DNA of 64,000 nt from Erythrobacter sp. Alg231-14 (GTDB lineage: Bacteria; Pseudomonadota; Alphaproteobacteria; Sphingomonadales; Sphingomonadaceae): assembly GCF_900149685.1 (NCBI RefSeq), contig NZ_LT702999.1:806001-870000 (forward strand). Reading direction: 5' to 3'. The translations under genes were made by a program, and so were the position numbers. Below are positions 1 to 13,663 of this stretch, piece after piece. Under the pieces are notes generated by a model. It searched no databases, was not told the origin of the DNA, and saw nothing but the letters and a program-made list of their open reading frames with translations. Numbering within the stretch: position 1 is the first letter of the stretch; each line of letters opens with the position of its first letter.

Positions 1-254
1 GTGACGCCAGCTTTCTTAGCGGCAGCCGCGATATCTTTACCGACCTGTGTGGCGGCATCGATGTTCGCACCCGACACTTTCACACCAAGCGTCGATGCAG
101 CGGCCACTGTGCGGCCTTCGGCATCGTTGATGATCTGTGCGTAGATGTGACGACCGGTGCGGTGCACCGACAGACGTGGCTTATCACCCGAGCGCGCACG
201 AAGCGCGGTGCGGACACGGCGACGGCGCCGTTCAAAAAGGGAAAGTTTTGCCAT
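1..254 (-). CDS. rplR: 50S ribosomal protein L18 (partial)
   Basis: The reverse strand reads [20 protein letters not shown] from position 254, the basic N-terminus typical of L18, which binds 5S rRNA in the large subunit. About 84 residues are visible; the C-terminal third lies beyond the left edge of the window. The start ATG lies 1 bp after the rplF stop, fitting translational coupling in the spc part of the cluster. Confidence 0.95.
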   Translation of the reverse strand, partial: MAKLSLFERRRRRVRTALRARSGDKPRLSVHRTGRHIYAQIINDAEGRTVAAASTLGVKVSGANIDAATQVGKDIAAAAKKAGV

Positions 255-255
255 C

Positions 256-789
256 TTACTTCTTCTTCCCTTCCTTGCGGAAGATGTACTCGCCGCGATA
301 CTTGATACCTTTGCCCTTGTAAGGCTCAGGCTTACGGAATTCGCGGATCTCGGCGGCAAACTGACCAACGGCCTGTTTGTCCATACCGGAAATCTCAACC
401 GTGGTTTGATCCGGTGTCTTCACATCGACGCCTTCTGGCACCGTGAGATCGACGTCGTGGCTGAAACCAAGCTCAAGCTTGAGCGTCTTACCTTGCGCTT
501 TAGCACGGTAACCAACACCCGAAATTTCGAGCGTCTTGGAAAAGCCTTCAGTCACACCTTCGATCAAGTTCGACACCAAAGTGCGCTGCATGCCCCAAAA
601 GGCACGCGCTTGCTTGCTGTCATTGGCCGGTGTCACCGCAATTTGACCGTCTTCGATTTTGTAATCGATCAAGTCCGACATGCCCAATGTGAGAGTACCC
701 TTAGGGCCTTTCACGCTCAGCGTGCCATTGTCGATGCTCGCCGTAACCCCTGCGGGTACCGGAACAGCTTTTTTACCAATGCGGCTCAT
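256..789 (-). CDS. rplF: 50S ribosomal protein L6
   Basis: The product is 177 residues, the usual length for L6. It starts [12 protein letters not shown] and carries the two L6 repeats; the C-terminal repeat ends with the [15 protein letters not shown] signature near residues 152-166. It binds 23S rRNA near the factor-binding site. Its start codon shares one base with the rpsH stop, so the two are probably translationally coupled. Confidence 0.97.
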   Translation of the reverse strand: MSRIGKKAVPVPAGVTASIDNGTLSVKGPKGTLTLGMSDLIDYKIEDGQIAVTPANDSKQARAFWGMQRTLVSNLIEGVTEGFSKTLEISGVGYRAKAQGKTLKLELGFSHDVDLTVPEGVDVKTPDQTTVEISGMDKQAVGQFAAEIREFRKPEPYKGKGIKYRGEYIFRKEGKKK

Positions 790-1184
790 CAGAAGACCTC
801 CGCAAGCACTTCGCCGCCGACCTTGTTTTCGCGGGCTTCGTTGTCCGAAAGAACACCGCGAGGGGTCGAGACGATGGTGATGCCAAGGCCGTTGCGCACA
901 GTCGGAAGTTCTTTCGAACCCGAATAGACGCGGCGGCCAGGCTTGGAAACGCGCGCTACGTGCTTAATCGCAGGCTCGCCTTCGAAGTATTTCAGTTCAA
1001 TCCGCAATGCTTTGTGCTTGCCGGTCTCGTCTTCGCTGTAACCGCGAATATAACCTTCGCGGGTAAGCACTTCGAGAACGTTTGCACGCAATTTGGACGC
1101 AGGTGAAAGGACAGAATCCTTCTTAGCCTGCTGGCCGTTGCGGATGCGGGTGAGCATATCACCCAGTGGATCGGTCATAGCCAT
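789..1184 (-). CDS. rpsH: 30S ribosomal protein S8
   Basis: A 131-residue protein beginning [18 protein letters not shown], the S8 signature, and ending in the conserved [13 protein letters not shown] region. S8 binds the central domain of 16S rRNA. In E. coli S8 is also the translational repressor of the spc operon; whether that control holds here cannot be read from this sequence. It lies 11 bp after rpsN. Confidence 0.97.
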   Translation of the reverse strand: MAMTDPLGDMLTRIRNGQQAKKDSVLSPASKLRANVLEVLTREGYIRGYSEDETGKHKALRIELKYFEGEPAIKHVARVSKPGRRVYSGSKELPTVRNGLGITIVSTPRGVLSDNEARENKVGGEVLAEVF

Positions 1185-1195
1185 CTATCAGCTCC

Positions 1196-1501
1196 TCACC
1201 AGCTCGACTTGGTCAAACCTGGGATCATACCCCGGGTGCCGAGTTGACGCAGTTCGATACGGTTGATGCCGAACTTGCGGTAATAGCCGCGCGGGCGGCC
1301 GGTGGTGGCGCAGCGATTGCGCACGCGGGTTGGGTTCCCGTTCCGGGGAATCTCAGCCATCTTAAGGCGGGCCATAAGACGCTCGCCTTCATCAAGGCTC
1401 TCGTCATTAGCGATTGCCTTAAGTTTCTCGTACTTCGCTGCGTATTTCTCAACGAGCTTCTTGCGACGCTCATTCTTGTTGATCGAACTCAGTTTCGCCA
1501 T
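1196..1501 (-). CDS. rpsN: 30S ribosomal protein S14, zinc-independent form
   Basis: The product is 101 residues, the long (C-minus) form of S14: it lacks the CxxC...CxxC zinc ribbon and ends [12 protein letters not shown]. It helps assemble the 30S head. It sits 50 bp after rplE and 11 bp before rpsH, the standard spc order. Confidence 0.96.
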   Translation of the reverse strand: MAKLSSINKNERRKKLVEKYAAKYEKLKAIANDESLDEGERLMARLKMAEIPRNGNPTRVRNRCATTGRPRGYYRKFGINRIELRQLGTRGMIPGLTKSSW

Positions 1502-1551
1502 GGACTTAAGCTCTCTTCTCTTGAGTTGTGTTCATAGAATTAGCACGCGGC

Positions 1552-2133
1552 TTACGCCGCTTCCTTCTTCTGGTCAGCTTCGCCTTCGAATGGGAAGCCG
1601 AACAGACGCAGGAGTTCGCGCGCCTCTTCGTCGGTGTTCGCAGTGGTTGTGACAATGATGTCCATACCGCGAACTTTGTCGATTTTGTCGTAGCTGATCT
1701 CAGGGAACACGATTTGCTCCTTGAGGCCCATCGCGTAGTTGCCACGCCCGTCAAAAGACTTGGCGTTGAGGCCGCGGAAATCGCGGATACGTGGCATTGC
1801 GACAGTCACCAGACGGTCCAGGAATTCGTACATGCGCTCACGGCGAAGGGTAACCTTACAACCGATTGGCATGCCTTCGCGCAGCTTAAACTGAGCGATC
1901 GACTTCTTAGCTTTGGTGATGACAGGTTTCTGACCAGCGATCAGAGCCATTTCTTCAGCAGCAGTTGCCACTTTCTTCTTGTCCTGGCTTGCTTCGCCAA
2001 CACCCATGTTGAGTGTGACTTTCGCAATGCTGGGGACTTGAAGACGGTTGGTGTAACCGAACTTTTCAGTCATCGCCTTGACGATTTCGTCTTCGAACTT
2101 CGTCTTAAAGCGGGGAGTGTATGTATCAGCCAT
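1552..2133 (-). CDS. rplE: 50S ribosomal protein L5
   Basis: Translation from 2133 gives a 193-residue L5 starting [10 protein letters not shown], which contacts 5S rRNA in the central protuberance. An in-frame ATG at 2148 is possible, but a GGAGAAG ribosome-binding site lies 6-8 nt before the 2133 start. The gene overlaps the rplX stop by 8 bp. The C-terminus KKEAA is charged, as in relatives. Confidence 0.95.
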   Translation of the reverse strand: MADTYTPRFKTKFEDEIVKAMTEKFGYTNRLQVPSIAKVTLNMGVGEASQDKKKVATAAEEMALIAGQKPVITKAKKSIAQFKLREGMPIGCKVTLRRERMYEFLDRLVTVAMPRIRDFRGLNAKSFDGRGNYAMGLKEQIVFPEISYDKIDKVRGMDIIVTTTANTDEEARELLRLFGFPFEGEADQKKEAA

Positions 2134-2446
2134 CGATGACTTCTCCACTCTTCACTGCAACGCGAACCTTCTTGCCGTCCTTTTCTTCGAAACGGACGCG
2201 GGTTGCCTTGCCATCTTTAGGATCAGCCACAGCCACCTTTGAGATATCCATCGGAGCCGGGAACCGGTCGATGCCACCTTGTGGGTTTTCTTGGCTAGGC
2301 TTGCGGTGACGCGCAGCCACGTTGATGCCTTCGACGATGACTTTGCCGTCTTTAGGCATCACCTGGCTGACAGTGCCGGTGCGGCCCTTGTCTTTGCCCG
2401 AAAGCACGACGACGCTGTCGCCCTTTTTGATCTTTGCAGCACCCAT
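2126..2446 (-). CDS. rplX: 50S ribosomal protein L24
   Basis: A 106-residue protein with the KOW motif at the N-terminus ([20 protein letters not shown], about residues 5-24). L24 is an early assembly initiator that binds domain I of 23S rRNA. It starts 2 bp after rplN and overlaps rplE. Confidence 0.97.
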   Translation of the reverse strand: MGAAKIKKGDSVVVLSGKDKGRTGTVSQVMPKDGKVIVEGINVAARHRKPSQENPQGGIDRFPAPMDISKVAVADPKDGKATRVRFEEKDGKKVRVAVKSGEVIDG

Positions 2447-2448
2447 GA

Positions 2449-2817
2449 TTAGAGCACCTCCGGAGCGAGCGAAATGATCTTCATGAAGCCGCGGCCGCGA
2501 AGTTCGCGAACCACTGGGCCAAAGATCCGTGTGCCGATTGGCTCTTCGCTTTTGTTCACAAGAACAGCGGCGTTGCTGTCAAAGCGGATTACGCTGCCAT
2601 CAGGACGACGAACATCCTTCTTGGTGCGCACGATGACAGCGCGATGGACGTCGCCCTTCTTCACCTTTGCGCGTGGCTGGGCTTCCTTGACGGAAACCAC
2701 GATCACGTCGCCAACGGAGGCAAACCGACGCTTAGAGCCACCCAGCACTTTAATGCACTGGACGCGCTTTGCGCCGCTATTGTCCGCGACGTCGAGATTG
2801 GATTGCATCTGGATCAT
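2449..2817 (-). CDS. rplN: 50S ribosomal protein L14
   Basis: The product has exactly 122 residues and starts [19 protein letters not shown], the universal L14 signature. L14 forms part of the intersubunit bridge on the 50S side. A 94-bp gap separates it from rpsQ upstream, longer than other gaps in this stretch; I see no clear terminator in it. Confidence 0.97.
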   Translation of the reverse strand: MIQMQSNLDVADNSGAKRVQCIKVLGGSKRRFASVGDVIVVSVKEAQPRAKVKKGDVHRAVIVRTKKDVRRPDGSVIRFDSNAAVLVNKSEEPIGTRIFGPVVRELRGRGFMKIISLAPEVL

Positions 2818-2911
2818 GGATCCGGTTCCTTCTCTTGGCTTGCCAGAACTAGTCTGGCAGTTCCGTTATCGTCTGTCCCTGATCCGGTTGCCCGAAAACA
2901 GGGAGGTCAAA

Positions 2912-3202
2912 TCAATTGCTTGCTGCCTCAACATCGAGATCAGCGTCGATTGCCTGCACACCGCCGGCCACTACTCGGTCCTTAACGGCCCAAGTCTTGG
3001 TCTTGGAGATCGGTTTCGTCTCCTCGATGCGCACGATGTCGCCAACAGTGAATTCGTTGGTTTCATCATGGGCGTGATACTTTTTCGAACGACGGATGAT
3101 TTTCCCGTACAACGGGTGCTTCACCTTACGCTCAACCAGAACGGTCACAGTCTTGTCGGTCTTGTCGGAGGTGACGGTCCCGATCAGAATACGTTTCGGC
3201 AT
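2912..3202 (-). CDS. rpsQ: 30S ribosomal protein S17
   Basis: The N-terminal 80 residues are a clear S17 ([19 protein letters not shown], then an OB fold with [17 protein letters not shown]). The protein is 96 residues; the last 20 form an acidic, alanine-rich tail ([11 protein letters not shown]) beyond the usual 80-90 residue length. It binds the 5' domain of 16S rRNA. Confidence 0.96.
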   Translation of the reverse strand: MPKRILIGTVTSDKTDKTVTVLVERKVKHPLYGKIIRRSKKYHAHDETNEFTVGDIVRIEETKPISKTKTWAVKDRVVAGGVQAIDADLDVEAASN

Positions 3203-3212
3203 TGTCTACTCC

Positions 3213-3431
3213 TTACGCCTTTGCAGCGGCGGCAGCAGCCGCGCGCTCATTTTGAAGCGTCTTGATCTGTGCGATCGTCCGGCGAACTTCACGAATACGC
3301 GAAGGCTTTTCCAACTGGTTGGTCGCCGCTTGAAAACGCAGGTTGAACTGCTCTTTCTTCAAATCGGTGAGTTCAGCGGAAAGCTGCTCATCGGTCTTCG
3401 CACGAAGATCGGTGGTTTCAGTGGTGGCCAT
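3213..3431 (-). CDS. rpmC: 50S ribosomal protein L29
   Basis: A 72-residue two-helix protein with the L29 pattern around [25 protein letters not shown] and the [12 protein letters not shown] second helix. It lies near the polypeptide exit tunnel. The start overlaps the rplP stop by one base. Confidence 0.95.
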   Translation of the reverse strand: MATTETTDLRAKTDEQLSAELTDLKKEQFNLRFQAATNQLEKPSRIREVRRTIAQIKTLQNERAAAAAAAKA

Positions 3432-3865
3432 TATTCGCCTCCCAGGTGCGAGGTGTCACCAAAACGGGCAACGACCTTGGTTTTGATCGGCAGCTTCATT
3501 GCAGCACGCTCAAATGCGAGCGCAGCAATCGGACCGGGAACGCCATCAAGTTCGAACAGAATGCGACCCGGCTTAACCCGAGCAGCCCAATATTCGACCG
3601 AACCCTTACCTTTACCCTGACGAACTTCGGCAGGCTTCTTGGACACTGGAACGTCTGGGAAGACGCGGATCCAAAGACGGCCCTGACGCTTCATCGCGCG
3701 GGTGATGGCACGACGCGCAGCTTCAATCTGACGCGCAGTGAGACGATCGGGCTCAAGAGCCTTCAGACCATAAGCGCCAAAGTTCAGCGTGGTGCCGCCC
3801 TTTGCGTCGCCTTTGATCCGGCCTTTAAAAGCCTTGCGATACTTTGTTTTCTTCGGTTGCAGCAT
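3431..3865 (-). CDS. rplP: 50S ribosomal protein L16
   Basis: A 144-residue protein starting [19 protein letters not shown], typical of L16, with the central [18 protein letters not shown] segment. L16 helps organise the A-site tRNA region of the 50S subunit. It follows rpsC by 21 bp. Confidence 0.97.
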   Translation of the reverse strand: MLQPKKTKYRKAFKGRIKGDAKGGTTLNFGAYGLKALEPDRLTARQIEAARRAITRAMKRQGRLWIRVFPDVPVSKKPAEVRQGKGKGSVEYWAARVKPGRILFELDGVPGPIAALAFERAAMKLPIKTKVVARFGDTSHLGGE

Positions 3866-3886
3866 GGTGTTTTCCTAGTCCTGCAA

Positions 3887-4582
3887 TCAGCGTGCCGGCC
3901 GGACGCCGGAAGTCTGAGCTTCCATCATCAGGCGGTCTTGTGCAGTTGGATCATGCGCGAGAATTTCGCCCTTAAAGATCCAAACCTTGATACCGATGAT
4001 CCCGTAAGCGGTGAGCGCTTCGGTTTCAGCGTAATCGATGTTCGCACGCAGTGTGTGAAGCGGAACGCGACCTTCGCGATACCATTCAACGCGAGCGATT
4101 TCAGCGCCGCCGAGACGGCCACCGCAAACGATCTTGATACCTTCAGCGCCCAAACGCAGCGCCGATTGAACGGCGCGCTTCATGGCACGACGGAACGCGA
4201 TACGACGAACGAGCTGGTCAGCAACGCCTTGCGCAACGAGTTTCGCATCGATTTCCGGCTTGCGGATTTCAACGATGTTCAACTTCACTTCGCTCGATGT
4301 CATCGTGGCAAGTTTGGAGCGCAGCTTTTCGATGTCTGCGCCCTTCTTACCGATGATTACACCAGGGCGTGCCGCGTAGATCGACACACGGCACAACTTA
4401 GCCGGGCGTTCGATCACAACTTTCGAGATCGCAGCCTGTGGCAGGTTGGCGGTGATGTACTTGCGGATCGTGATGTCTTCTTTGAGAAGACCAGCGTAGT
4501 CACGCCCTTCGGCGTACCAACGGCTGTCCCAAGTGCGGTTGATCTGCAGGCGCAGACCGATAGGATTACTCTTCTGACCCAT
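3887..4582 (-). CDS. rpsC: 30S ribosomal protein S3
   Basis: The 231-residue protein from 4582 starts [13 protein letters not shown], the conserved S3 start. A longer frame to 4615 would overlap rplV, but GAGG lies just before 4582, so the shorter start is chosen. It contains the KH domain with [14 protein letters not shown] around residues 63-76. S3 forms the mRNA entry channel. Confidence 0.96.
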   Translation of the reverse strand: MGQKSNPIGLRLQINRTWDSRWYAEGRDYAGLLKEDITIRKYITANLPQAAISKVVIERPAKLCRVSIYAARPGVIIGKKGADIEKLRSKLATMTSSEVKLNIVEIRKPEIDAKLVAQGVADQLVRRIAFRRAMKRAVQSALRLGAEGIKIVCGGRLGGAEIARVEWYREGRVPLHTLRANIDYAETEALTAYGIIGIKVWIFKGEILAHDPTAQDRLMMEAQTSGVRPAR

Positions 4583-4583
4583 C

Positions 4584-4967
4584 TTACGCCTCTTCTTCTT
4601 CGTGTTCGCGAACAACGATGCGCAGCTTGCTGAATGGCTTCAGAATGCGTGTCGATTTGCCGCGGCCACGTGTGTGGAAACGCTTCATAGTGATCGACTT
4701 GCCCACCGATGCTTCAGCAACGACGAGCGCGTCGACGTCGAGATCATGGTTGTTTTCCGCATTGGCAATCGCAGAAGCGAGAACCTTGCTGGCGTCTTTG
4801 GCCATACCCTTCTTGGAGAAGGAGAGGATGTTCAAAGCCTCTTCGGCTTTCTTGCCGCGAATAAGTTGCGCAACGAGGTTCAATTTCTGAGCCGACCCGC
4901 GAATTTGCGTGCCTACTGCCAGAGCCTCATTGTCCGCAACGCGGCGTGGGGATTTTGCCTTGCCCAT
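4584..4967 (-). CDS. rplV: 50S ribosomal protein L22
   Basis: A 127-residue protein with the L22 core ([18 protein letters not shown] and the loop [19 protein letters not shown] that reaches into the exit tunnel). The start overlaps the rpsS stop by one base and the stop lies 1 bp before rpsC. Confidence 0.97.
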   Translation of the reverse strand: MGKAKSPRRVADNEALAVGTQIRGSAQKLNLVAQLIRGKKAEEALNILSFSKKGMAKDASKVLASAIANAENNHDLDVDALVVAEASVGKSITMKRFHTRGRGKSTRILKPFSKLRIVVREHEEEEA

Positions 4968-5242
4968 TATCGCTTGCCCTTCTTGTCGGCTGCGTGACCG
5001 GGGAAGCTGCGCGTGGGTGAGAATTCACCGAGCTTGTGACCGACCATTTCTTCCGAAACAGAAACGGGGATGAATTTGTTACCGTTGTAAACGTTGAACG
5101 TCAGACCAACGAACTGCGGCAGGATTGTCGAGCGGCGCGACCAAGTTTTGATCGGCTTGTTGCTGCTTGATTCCTGTGCGTCCTCTGCCTTTTTCAGCAG
5201 GCTGAGTTCGACAAACGGACCTTTCCAGACGGAACGTGCCAT
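4967..5242 (-). CDS. rpsS: 30S ribosomal protein S19
   Basis: The 91-residue product starts [18 protein letters not shown] and holds the motif [21 protein letters not shown], both diagnostic of S19, which works with S13 in the 30S head. It sits 6 bp after rplB. Confidence 0.97.
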   Translation of the reverse strand: MARSVWKGPFVELSLLKKAEDAQESSSNKPIKTWSRRSTILPQFVGLTFNVYNGNKFIPVSVSEEMVGHKLGEFSPTRSFPGHAADKKGKR

Positions 5243-5248
5243 CGTGTC

Positions 5249-6085
<837 letters not shown>

Positions 6086-6093
6086 GATCCGCC

Positions 6094-6399
6094 TCAGATA
6101 CCGTCTGTGAAGTCAATCGACCCCTGGCCTTCGACCAGTCGTACAATTGCTTTCTTGAAATCCGAACGCTTGTAGGGCTTGCCCTTCCAGCGCTTGGTCT
6201 TGCCCTTGGCGACAATAGTGTTCACCGACATGACCTTCTTATCAAAGATCGCTTCTACAGCTTCCTTGATTTGCGGCTTCGTCGCGTCATTCGCCACTTT
6301 GAAAGTGATCGTACCTTCACCCGACATCGACTTTTCAGTGATGTGCGGAGCAAGGATCACGTCGTAGTGACGGGCGTCGACGTCTTGATTTTTAGCCAT
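6094..6399 (-). CDS. rplW: 50S ribosomal protein L23
   Basis: From the ATG at 6399 the product is 101 residues ([24 protein letters not shown]). The ATG overlaps the rplD stop by 8 bp; a longer frame to 6429 would run well into rplD and is not preferred. L23 sits at the exit tunnel and is the docking site for trigger factor and SRP. Confidence 0.95.
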   Translation of the reverse strand: MAKNQDVDARHYDVILAPHITEKSMSGEGTITFKVANDATKPQIKEAVEAIFDKKVMSVNTIVAKGKTKRWKGKPYKRSDFKKAIVRLVEGQGSIDFTDGI

Positions 6400-7015
6400 T
6401 GAAGCGCGCCTCCAGCTTAGCGACAGCATCCTTGGTCAGGACAAGCGTGTCGTGGTTGAGGATGTCGTAGACGTTCGCACCCATCGCCGGGATCACATTG
6501 ACGCCCGGCAGGTTGCCAGCGGCCATTGCGAAACCGTCGTTGACGCTTTCACCGTCGATCACAAGAACCTTGCCCGCGTAGCCAGCCTTTTCGAGCTGAC
6601 CTTTAAGAGCTTGGGTCTTCGCGTCTTTCAGTTCGAGACTGTCTACAACAACCAGACCGTCTTTGGCCTTAGTTGAGAGAGCCATCTTAAGGCCGAGAGC
6701 GCGGATTTTCTTGTTGAGCGACTGATTGAAGTCACGCTTACGAGCACCGTGGGCTTTACCACCGCCGATAAAGATCGGAGCGCCGCGATCGCCGTGACGT
6801 GCGCCACCCGAACCTTTTTGCGCGCCAAACTTCTTACCAGTGCGAGCAACATCCGAACGCTCACGCGTTGGACGCGCCGTGGCACGACGATTTTCGAGCT
6901 GCCAAGTGACAACGCGGTGCAGAATGTCTGCACGCGGCTCAACGCCAAACACGGCATCGTTCAATTCGATGTCGCCGGACGCCTTACCGTCGATTTTTTG
7001 GACCTTCACCTTCAT
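6392..7015 (-). CDS. rplD: 50S ribosomal protein L4
   Basis: A 207-residue L4 with the basic loop [19 protein letters not shown] around residues 70-88 that lines the exit tunnel. In E. coli L4 also represses the S10 operon by acting on its leader; the attenuator-like structure upstream of rpsJ here makes a similar loop conceivable but unproven. Confidence 0.97.
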   Translation of the reverse strand: MKVKVQKIDGKASGDIELNDAVFGVEPRADILHRVVTWQLENRRATARPTRERSDVARTGKKFGAQKGSGGARHGDRGAPIFIGGGKAHGARKRDFNQSLNKKIRALGLKMALSTKAKDGLVVVDSLELKDAKTQALKGQLEKAGYAGKVLVIDGESVNDGFAMAAGNLPGVNVIPAMGANVYDILNHDTLVLTKDAVAKLEARFNG

Positions 7016-7018
7016 GGT

Positions 7019-7783
7019 TTAGCCCTCCTTATTTTCGTCAGCGCCAGCTTCTGCGGCGGGAGCAGCAGCTTCCGGTGCAGGAGTGTCGGCGGCTTGCGGA
7101 GCAGCGGCTTCAACCACGGCGCCGGGGAACGGCAGATCATCAGGCATTTTCAGCTTCACAGCGTCGCGGATCATCATCCAGCCATTCTTCGCGCCAGGGA
7201 CCGAACCCTTGACGAAAATCAGGCCGCGATCCGCATCGGTGCGAACAACTTCGAGGTTTTGTTGGGTACGTTGGCGATCACCCATGTGACCAGCCATCTT
7301 CTTACCCTTAAACACCCGGCCAGGATCCTGACGGTTACCCGTCGAACCGTGCGAACGGTGAGAGATCGAAACACCGTGCGTAGCGCGCAGACCACCAAAG
7401 CCCCAACGCTTCATAGCACCAGCAAAGCCTTTACCCTGGGTGTGCCCAGTGATGTCGACTTTTTGGCCTGCTACAAAGTGGTCGGCGCTGATGAGCGAAC
7501 CAACAGGCACAAGGCCTTCTTCGCTTTCAACACGGAATTCGGCAACGCGCTTTTTCAGGCCAACACCGGCTTTGCCGAAATGTTCACGCTGAGGTTTTGC
7601 TACGTTCTTTTGTTTTGCCTCGCCTGCACCCAGTTGAACAGCAAAATAGCCGTCCGTCTCTTGGGTGCGGTGTGAAACAACCTGACAATCTTCCAATGCA
7701 AGAACGGTAACTGGCACGTGCCGTCCGTCCTCTTGGAAGAGGCGGGTCATCCCAACCTTCTTTGCGATAACGCCTGTGCGCAT
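7019..7783 (-). CDS. rplC: 50S ribosomal protein L3
   Basis: Translation from 7783 ([16 protein letters not shown]) follows a TAAGGAG ribosome-binding site and gives 254 residues. The core ends near residue 224 and is followed by about 30 residues of alanine/proline-rich acidic tail ([19 protein letters not shown]), beyond the usual L3 length. A structured 292-bp gap precedes the gene. Confidence 0.96.
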   Translation of the reverse strand: MRTGVIAKKVGMTRLFQEDGRHVPVTVLALEDCQVVSHRTQETDGYFAVQLGAGEAKQKNVAKPQREHFGKAGVGLKKRVAEFRVESEEGLVPVGSLISADHFVAGQKVDITGHTQGKGFAGAMKRWGFGGLRATHGVSISHRSHGSTGNRQDPGRVFKGKKMAGHMGDRQRTQQNLEVVRTDADRGLIFVKGSVPGAKNGWMMIRDAVKLKMPDDLPFPGAVVEAAAPQAADTPAPEAAAPAAEAGADENKEG

Positions 7784-8075
7784 CGTAATACTCCTTAACA
7801 GAGGCACCATGAGGACCATCCCCAAGGTGCGTGAAACCATTTCAATGACCTTGCAGCCATCAGTCCCTAGGGCGCGGGGCCCAAATTTTATGCTGACGCC
7901 CCGTCCGGGCTAGTGCACTTTCGGCCGGATGGCTGAAAGTGCGAGACGGAGGACTCAGCCCGAGCAAGCTCGGCGGTATCCAGTGTCTTGCCGATCTTTC
8001 GATCAGCGGGGCCATTGGAGCCCCAAATTCTCGCAACATTTAGCGTCCTTGCGAAGGACGGTTTCGATCAGCTGC
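7784..8075 (-). other. Hairpin-rich rpsJ-rplC spacer
   Basis: This 292-bp spacer interrupts an otherwise tight operon. A 12-bp hairpin lies at 7915-7942 (GCACTTTCGGCC/GGCTGAAAGTGC, loop GGAT, one G-T pair). Others lie at about 7960-7973 (CCGAG/CTCGG), 8008-8024 (GGGGC/GCCCC) and 8044-8060 (CGTCCTT/AAGGACG). None is followed by a U-run, so they do not look like simple terminators. They may be an RNA regulatory or processing element, or an inserted palindromic repeat. Confidence 0.6.
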
Positions 8076-8387
8076 TTAAGCGAGCTTGATCTCAACGTTT
8101 ACGCCAGCAGCCAGATCGAGCTTCATAAGCGCGTCGACCGTCTGGGCGTTTGGCTGAACAATGTCCAGCAAACGTTTGTATGTGCGCACCTCAAACTGCT
8201 CGCGCGACTTTTTGTCGATGTGCGGGCCGCGGTTGACGGTGAACTTCTCAATGCGCGTCGGCATCGGAATGGGGCCACGAATAAGAGCACCCGTGCGGCG
8301 AGCTGTCTCTGCGATTTCTCCAGTTGCCTGGTCAAGAACGCGGTGATCAAATGCCTTAAGGCGGATACGGATATTCTGTGCTTCCAT
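8076..8387 (-). CDS. rpsJ: 30S ribosomal protein S10
   Basis: A 103-residue S10 starting [19 protein letters not shown], with [19 protein letters not shown] in the middle. It acts in the 30S head and, as NusE, in antitermination in the family. It opens the S10 section and has its own promoter and leader (8388-8520). Confidence 0.97.
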   Translation of the reverse strand: MEAQNIRIRLKAFDHRVLDQATGEIAETARRTGALIRGPIPMPTRIEKFTVNRGPHIDKKSREQFEVRTYKRLLDIVQPNAQTVDALMKLDLAAGVNVEIKLA

Positions 8388-8433
8388 TACCTACTACCGA
8401 TGCGAAAGAGCCAAGGAACCTGTTACAGTTCCC

Positions 8434-8484
8434 AAAAATAAAAGGCCCGCCCTATCCCCGGTTACCCGGAACGGGAGGCCCCAT
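8434..8484 (-). terminator. Attenuator-like hairpin in the rpsJ leader
   Basis: Read on the minus strand, a GC-rich stem (GGCC outer arms, CCC/GGG inner arms, and a CCGG-GTAA-CCGG hairpin inside) is followed directly by TTTTATTTTT (plus 8434-8443). It lies inside the predicted rpsJ leader, between the promoter at 8527-8555 and the gene, which is the position of an attenuator. Confidence 0.6.
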
Positions 8485-8526
8485 GAATTTCGTTACAATA
8501 GAGACGAATCTCTACCGGATGGCGCG

Positions 8527-8555
8527 CGTATACGTCTGAGTTGGGATTCTGGCAA
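8527..8555 (-). promoter_or_regulatory. Predicted sigma70-type promoter of rpsJ operon
   Basis: On the minus strand TTGCCA (plus 8550-8555) and TATACG (plus 8527-8532) are separated by exactly 17 bp. The implied transcription start near 8520 gives a leader of about 130 nt. The rpsL promoter uses the same TTGCCA box and spacing. Confidence 0.6.
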
Positions 8556-8632
8556 CCCCATACCCCACGATTTTTGCACGGACCAAGTGTACCCCCTCCC
8601 CGGTGAAAGCCAAAGAGGAGCTTACATAAATT

Positions 8633-8664
8633 GGGGCCCGGCTCTCGTGAGAGAACCGGGCCCC
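8633..8664 (-). terminator. Hairpin after tuf
   Basis: A strong inverted repeat (GGGGCCCGG/CCGGGCCCC with an inner CTCTC/GAGAG stem) lies about 48 bp after the tuf stop. Only a short AATTT follows on the minus strand, so termination may be partial. The rest of the 8388-8712 gap holds the rpsJ promoter and leader. Confidence 0.55.
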
Positions 8665-8712
8665 TAATTTCACGCCGCGCCCGTTTGGGGCAATCGGCAA
8701 AACCTTATCGGT

Positions 8713-9888
<1,176 letters not shown>

Positions 9889-9932
9889 TTCGCTTATATA
9901 CCTTCTTTTGAATTTAATACCTGCGGGAGAAA

Positions 9933-9960
9933 GGGCGGCCCGCTGAATCAGGCGCCGCCC
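9933..9960 (-). terminator. fusA-tuf intergenic hairpin
   Basis: GGGCGGC/GCCGCCC arms with a 14-nt loop lie between fusA and tuf and are followed on the minus strand by TTTCTCCC. It may reduce read-through or protect the 3' end of a processed fusA message. The U-tract is short. Confidence 0.4.
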
Positions 9961-9978
9961 CTAAACAAATCGCTCGCC

Positions 9979-12108
<2,130 letters not shown>

Positions 12109-12177
12109 ATCTAATTCCTTGGATTTGCAGAGGCGGGATTGATGCGCCTCATATAGTTACAAGTGTGACGTGTTGAA

Positions 12178-12230
12178 GACGCCCCTACCCCGTATCCCCC
12201 GCTTATCGGGTTCGACCGGGCCTGGGCGTC
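12178..12230 (-). other. rpsG-fusA intergenic hairpin
   Basis: The arms GACGCCC and GGGCGTC close a 39-nt GC-rich interior. The interior (minus strand) contains CCCGATAAGCGGGGGATA, which resembles the CGGGTAACCGGGGATA segment in the rpsJ-leader hairpin. No U-tract follows, so it is probably not a terminator. It lies in the 150-bp rpsG-fusA gap. Confidence 0.45.
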
Positions 12231-12258
12231 CGCAAATTTCGCCAAACAACCGAAACGG

Positions 12259-12729
12259 TTACCAGCGGTAGTGGCTGAACGCCCGGTTGGCGTCGGCCAT
12301 ACGGTGCGTGTCTTCACGCTTTTTCACCGCATTGCCGCGATTGTTGGCCGCATCCATCAACTCGCCCGACAAACGCGCGCTCATTGTGGTTTCGGGACGA
12401 CCGCGCGCCGCACCGATCAACCAGCGAATAGCCAGCGCCTGTGCACGCTCTGGACGAACTTCGACCGGAACCTGATAGGTCGCACCACCAACACGGCGGC
12501 TGCGAACTTCGACCTGAGGCGCAACATTGTTGAGCGCATCATGGAACAATTGAACCGGATCGGTCTTGGCCTTGGCTTCAACCGTTTCGAATGCCGAATA
12601 GACAATGCCTTCTGCAACGGCTTTTTTACCGTCAAGCATCAGGTTGTTCATGAACTTCGACAACACCTGATCACCAAACTTGGGATCGGGAAGGATTACC
12701 CGTTTTTCGGGTCTACGACGACGTGACAT
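12259..12729 (-). CDS. rpsG: 30S ribosomal protein S7
   Basis: A 156-residue S7 starting [20 protein letters not shown] and ending AFSHYRW, the standard length. S7 nucleates assembly of the 30S head. In E. coli it represses its own operon. It lies 148 bp after rpsL, a longer gap than usual. Confidence 0.97.
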   Translation of the reverse strand: MSRRRRPEKRVILPDPKFGDQVLSKFMNNLMLDGKKAVAEGIVYSAFETVEAKAKTDPVQLFHDALNNVAPQVEVRSRRVGGATYQVPVEVRPERAQALAIRWLIGAARGRPETTMSARLSGELMDAANNRGNAVKKREDTHRMADANRAFSHYRW

Positions 12730-12877
12730 GTTTAAAACTCCTTCGGAGGCGGCAACCCTTGCGGATCGCCTTGCAGCACCGGCTTTGGCTGAGTCTTCGT
12801 TGTGTTTGGCGGATCACCTGAAAAGGACGATCCCAACCCACGACAAAAACGCGCCTTACGCCGCCACCGCGCCTAAA

Positions 12878-13249
12878 TTATTTCGGACGCTTGGCGCCGT
12901 ACTTCGAGCGGGATTGCTTGCGGTCCTTGACCCCTTGCGTATCGAGCACGCCGCGAAGGACATGGTAACGAACGCCGGGAAGATCGCGAACACGGCCGCC
13001 GCGAATAAGCACAACAGAGTGCTCTTGCAGGTTGTGGCCTTCGCCCGGAATGTAGGAGATGACTTCGCGTTGGTTCGTCAGGCGCACTTTGGCAACCTTA
13101 CGCAAAGCGGAGTTCGGCTTTTTCGGCGTCGTTGTATAAACGCGCGTGCAAACGCCGCGCTTTTGCGGGTTCGCTTCCATTGCAGGGACCTTAGACTTGG
13201 CCTTCTGCGGAGCGCGGCCCTTGCGGACCAGCTGGTTAATCGTAGGCAT
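12878..13249 (-). CDS. rpsL: 30S ribosomal protein S12
   Basis: A 123-residue S12 starting [20 protein letters not shown]. The decoding-site loop [13 protein letters not shown] keeps both lysines, so the common streptomycin-resistance changes at Lys43 are absent. It is the first gene of the str section. Confidence 0.97.
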   Translation of the reverse strand: MPTINQLVRKGRAPQKAKSKVPAMEANPQKRGVCTRVYTTTPKKPNSALRKVAKVRLTNQREVISYIPGEGHNLQEHSVVLIRGGRVRDLPGVRYHVLRGVLDTQGVKDRKQSRSKYGAKRPK

Positions 13250-13461
13250 AGTTTCTCACTTCACCGTGTGGATGGCGACACTGGGTTGATCTGTGTGAAG
13301 TGAGGCTTGGCTCAACCCGCCCTGCCCGAATGTCCGCGATTGACGAACATCCAAGAGGCCGAAGACCCAAGCTGAAAACACTCCACCCACATCAGCCTCT
13401 CGGCCACCGGGTTACTTTGACAGCCGCCTCGCAAACCGCGCCCGGTTAGGGGTTTGGTCCA
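13250..13461 (-). promoter_or_regulatory. rpsL 5' leader region
   Basis: About 210 nt separate the predicted transcription start from rpsL. Near its 5' end the minus strand can form a hairpin with CAAACC/GGTTTG arms (plus 13431-13455). No coding frame here is convincing. From 13491 to 13663 the gap also serves the divergent CBASS operon; a GTGCCC/GGGCAC hairpin lies at 13547-13567, and no clear plus-strand promoter is seen. Confidence 0.4.
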
Positions 13462-13490
13462 ATAGAAAAGGCCTTGCGTTTAAGTGGCAA
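13462..13490 (-). promoter_or_regulatory. Predicted promoter of rpsL (str) operon
   Basis: On the minus strand TTGCCA (plus 13485-13490) is followed after 17 bp by TTCTAT (plus 13462-13467). The -10 match is modest, but box and spacing mirror the rpsJ promoter. Confidence 0.45.
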
Positions 13491-13663
13491 GACCTGCGGG
13501 ACGAACCGGCAATGTTCAGCTCTATTGTTTGAGGGGACTCGTTAGGGTGCCCTCGGATTGGGGGCACTTAGGGGATGGGGGCGTGGGGGTCAAGGGGCAC
13601 GCACCTGTCGAAACATTCACACGGCATACTACCCAATACTCCTTTCCCGAGATACCATGACTT

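Noticed and set aside
3446..4633. A 395-codon open frame on the plus strand across rplP and rpsC
   Set aside because: It lies antisense to two certain ribosomal genes, has no recognisable motif, and long mirror frames are common in this GC-rich DNA.
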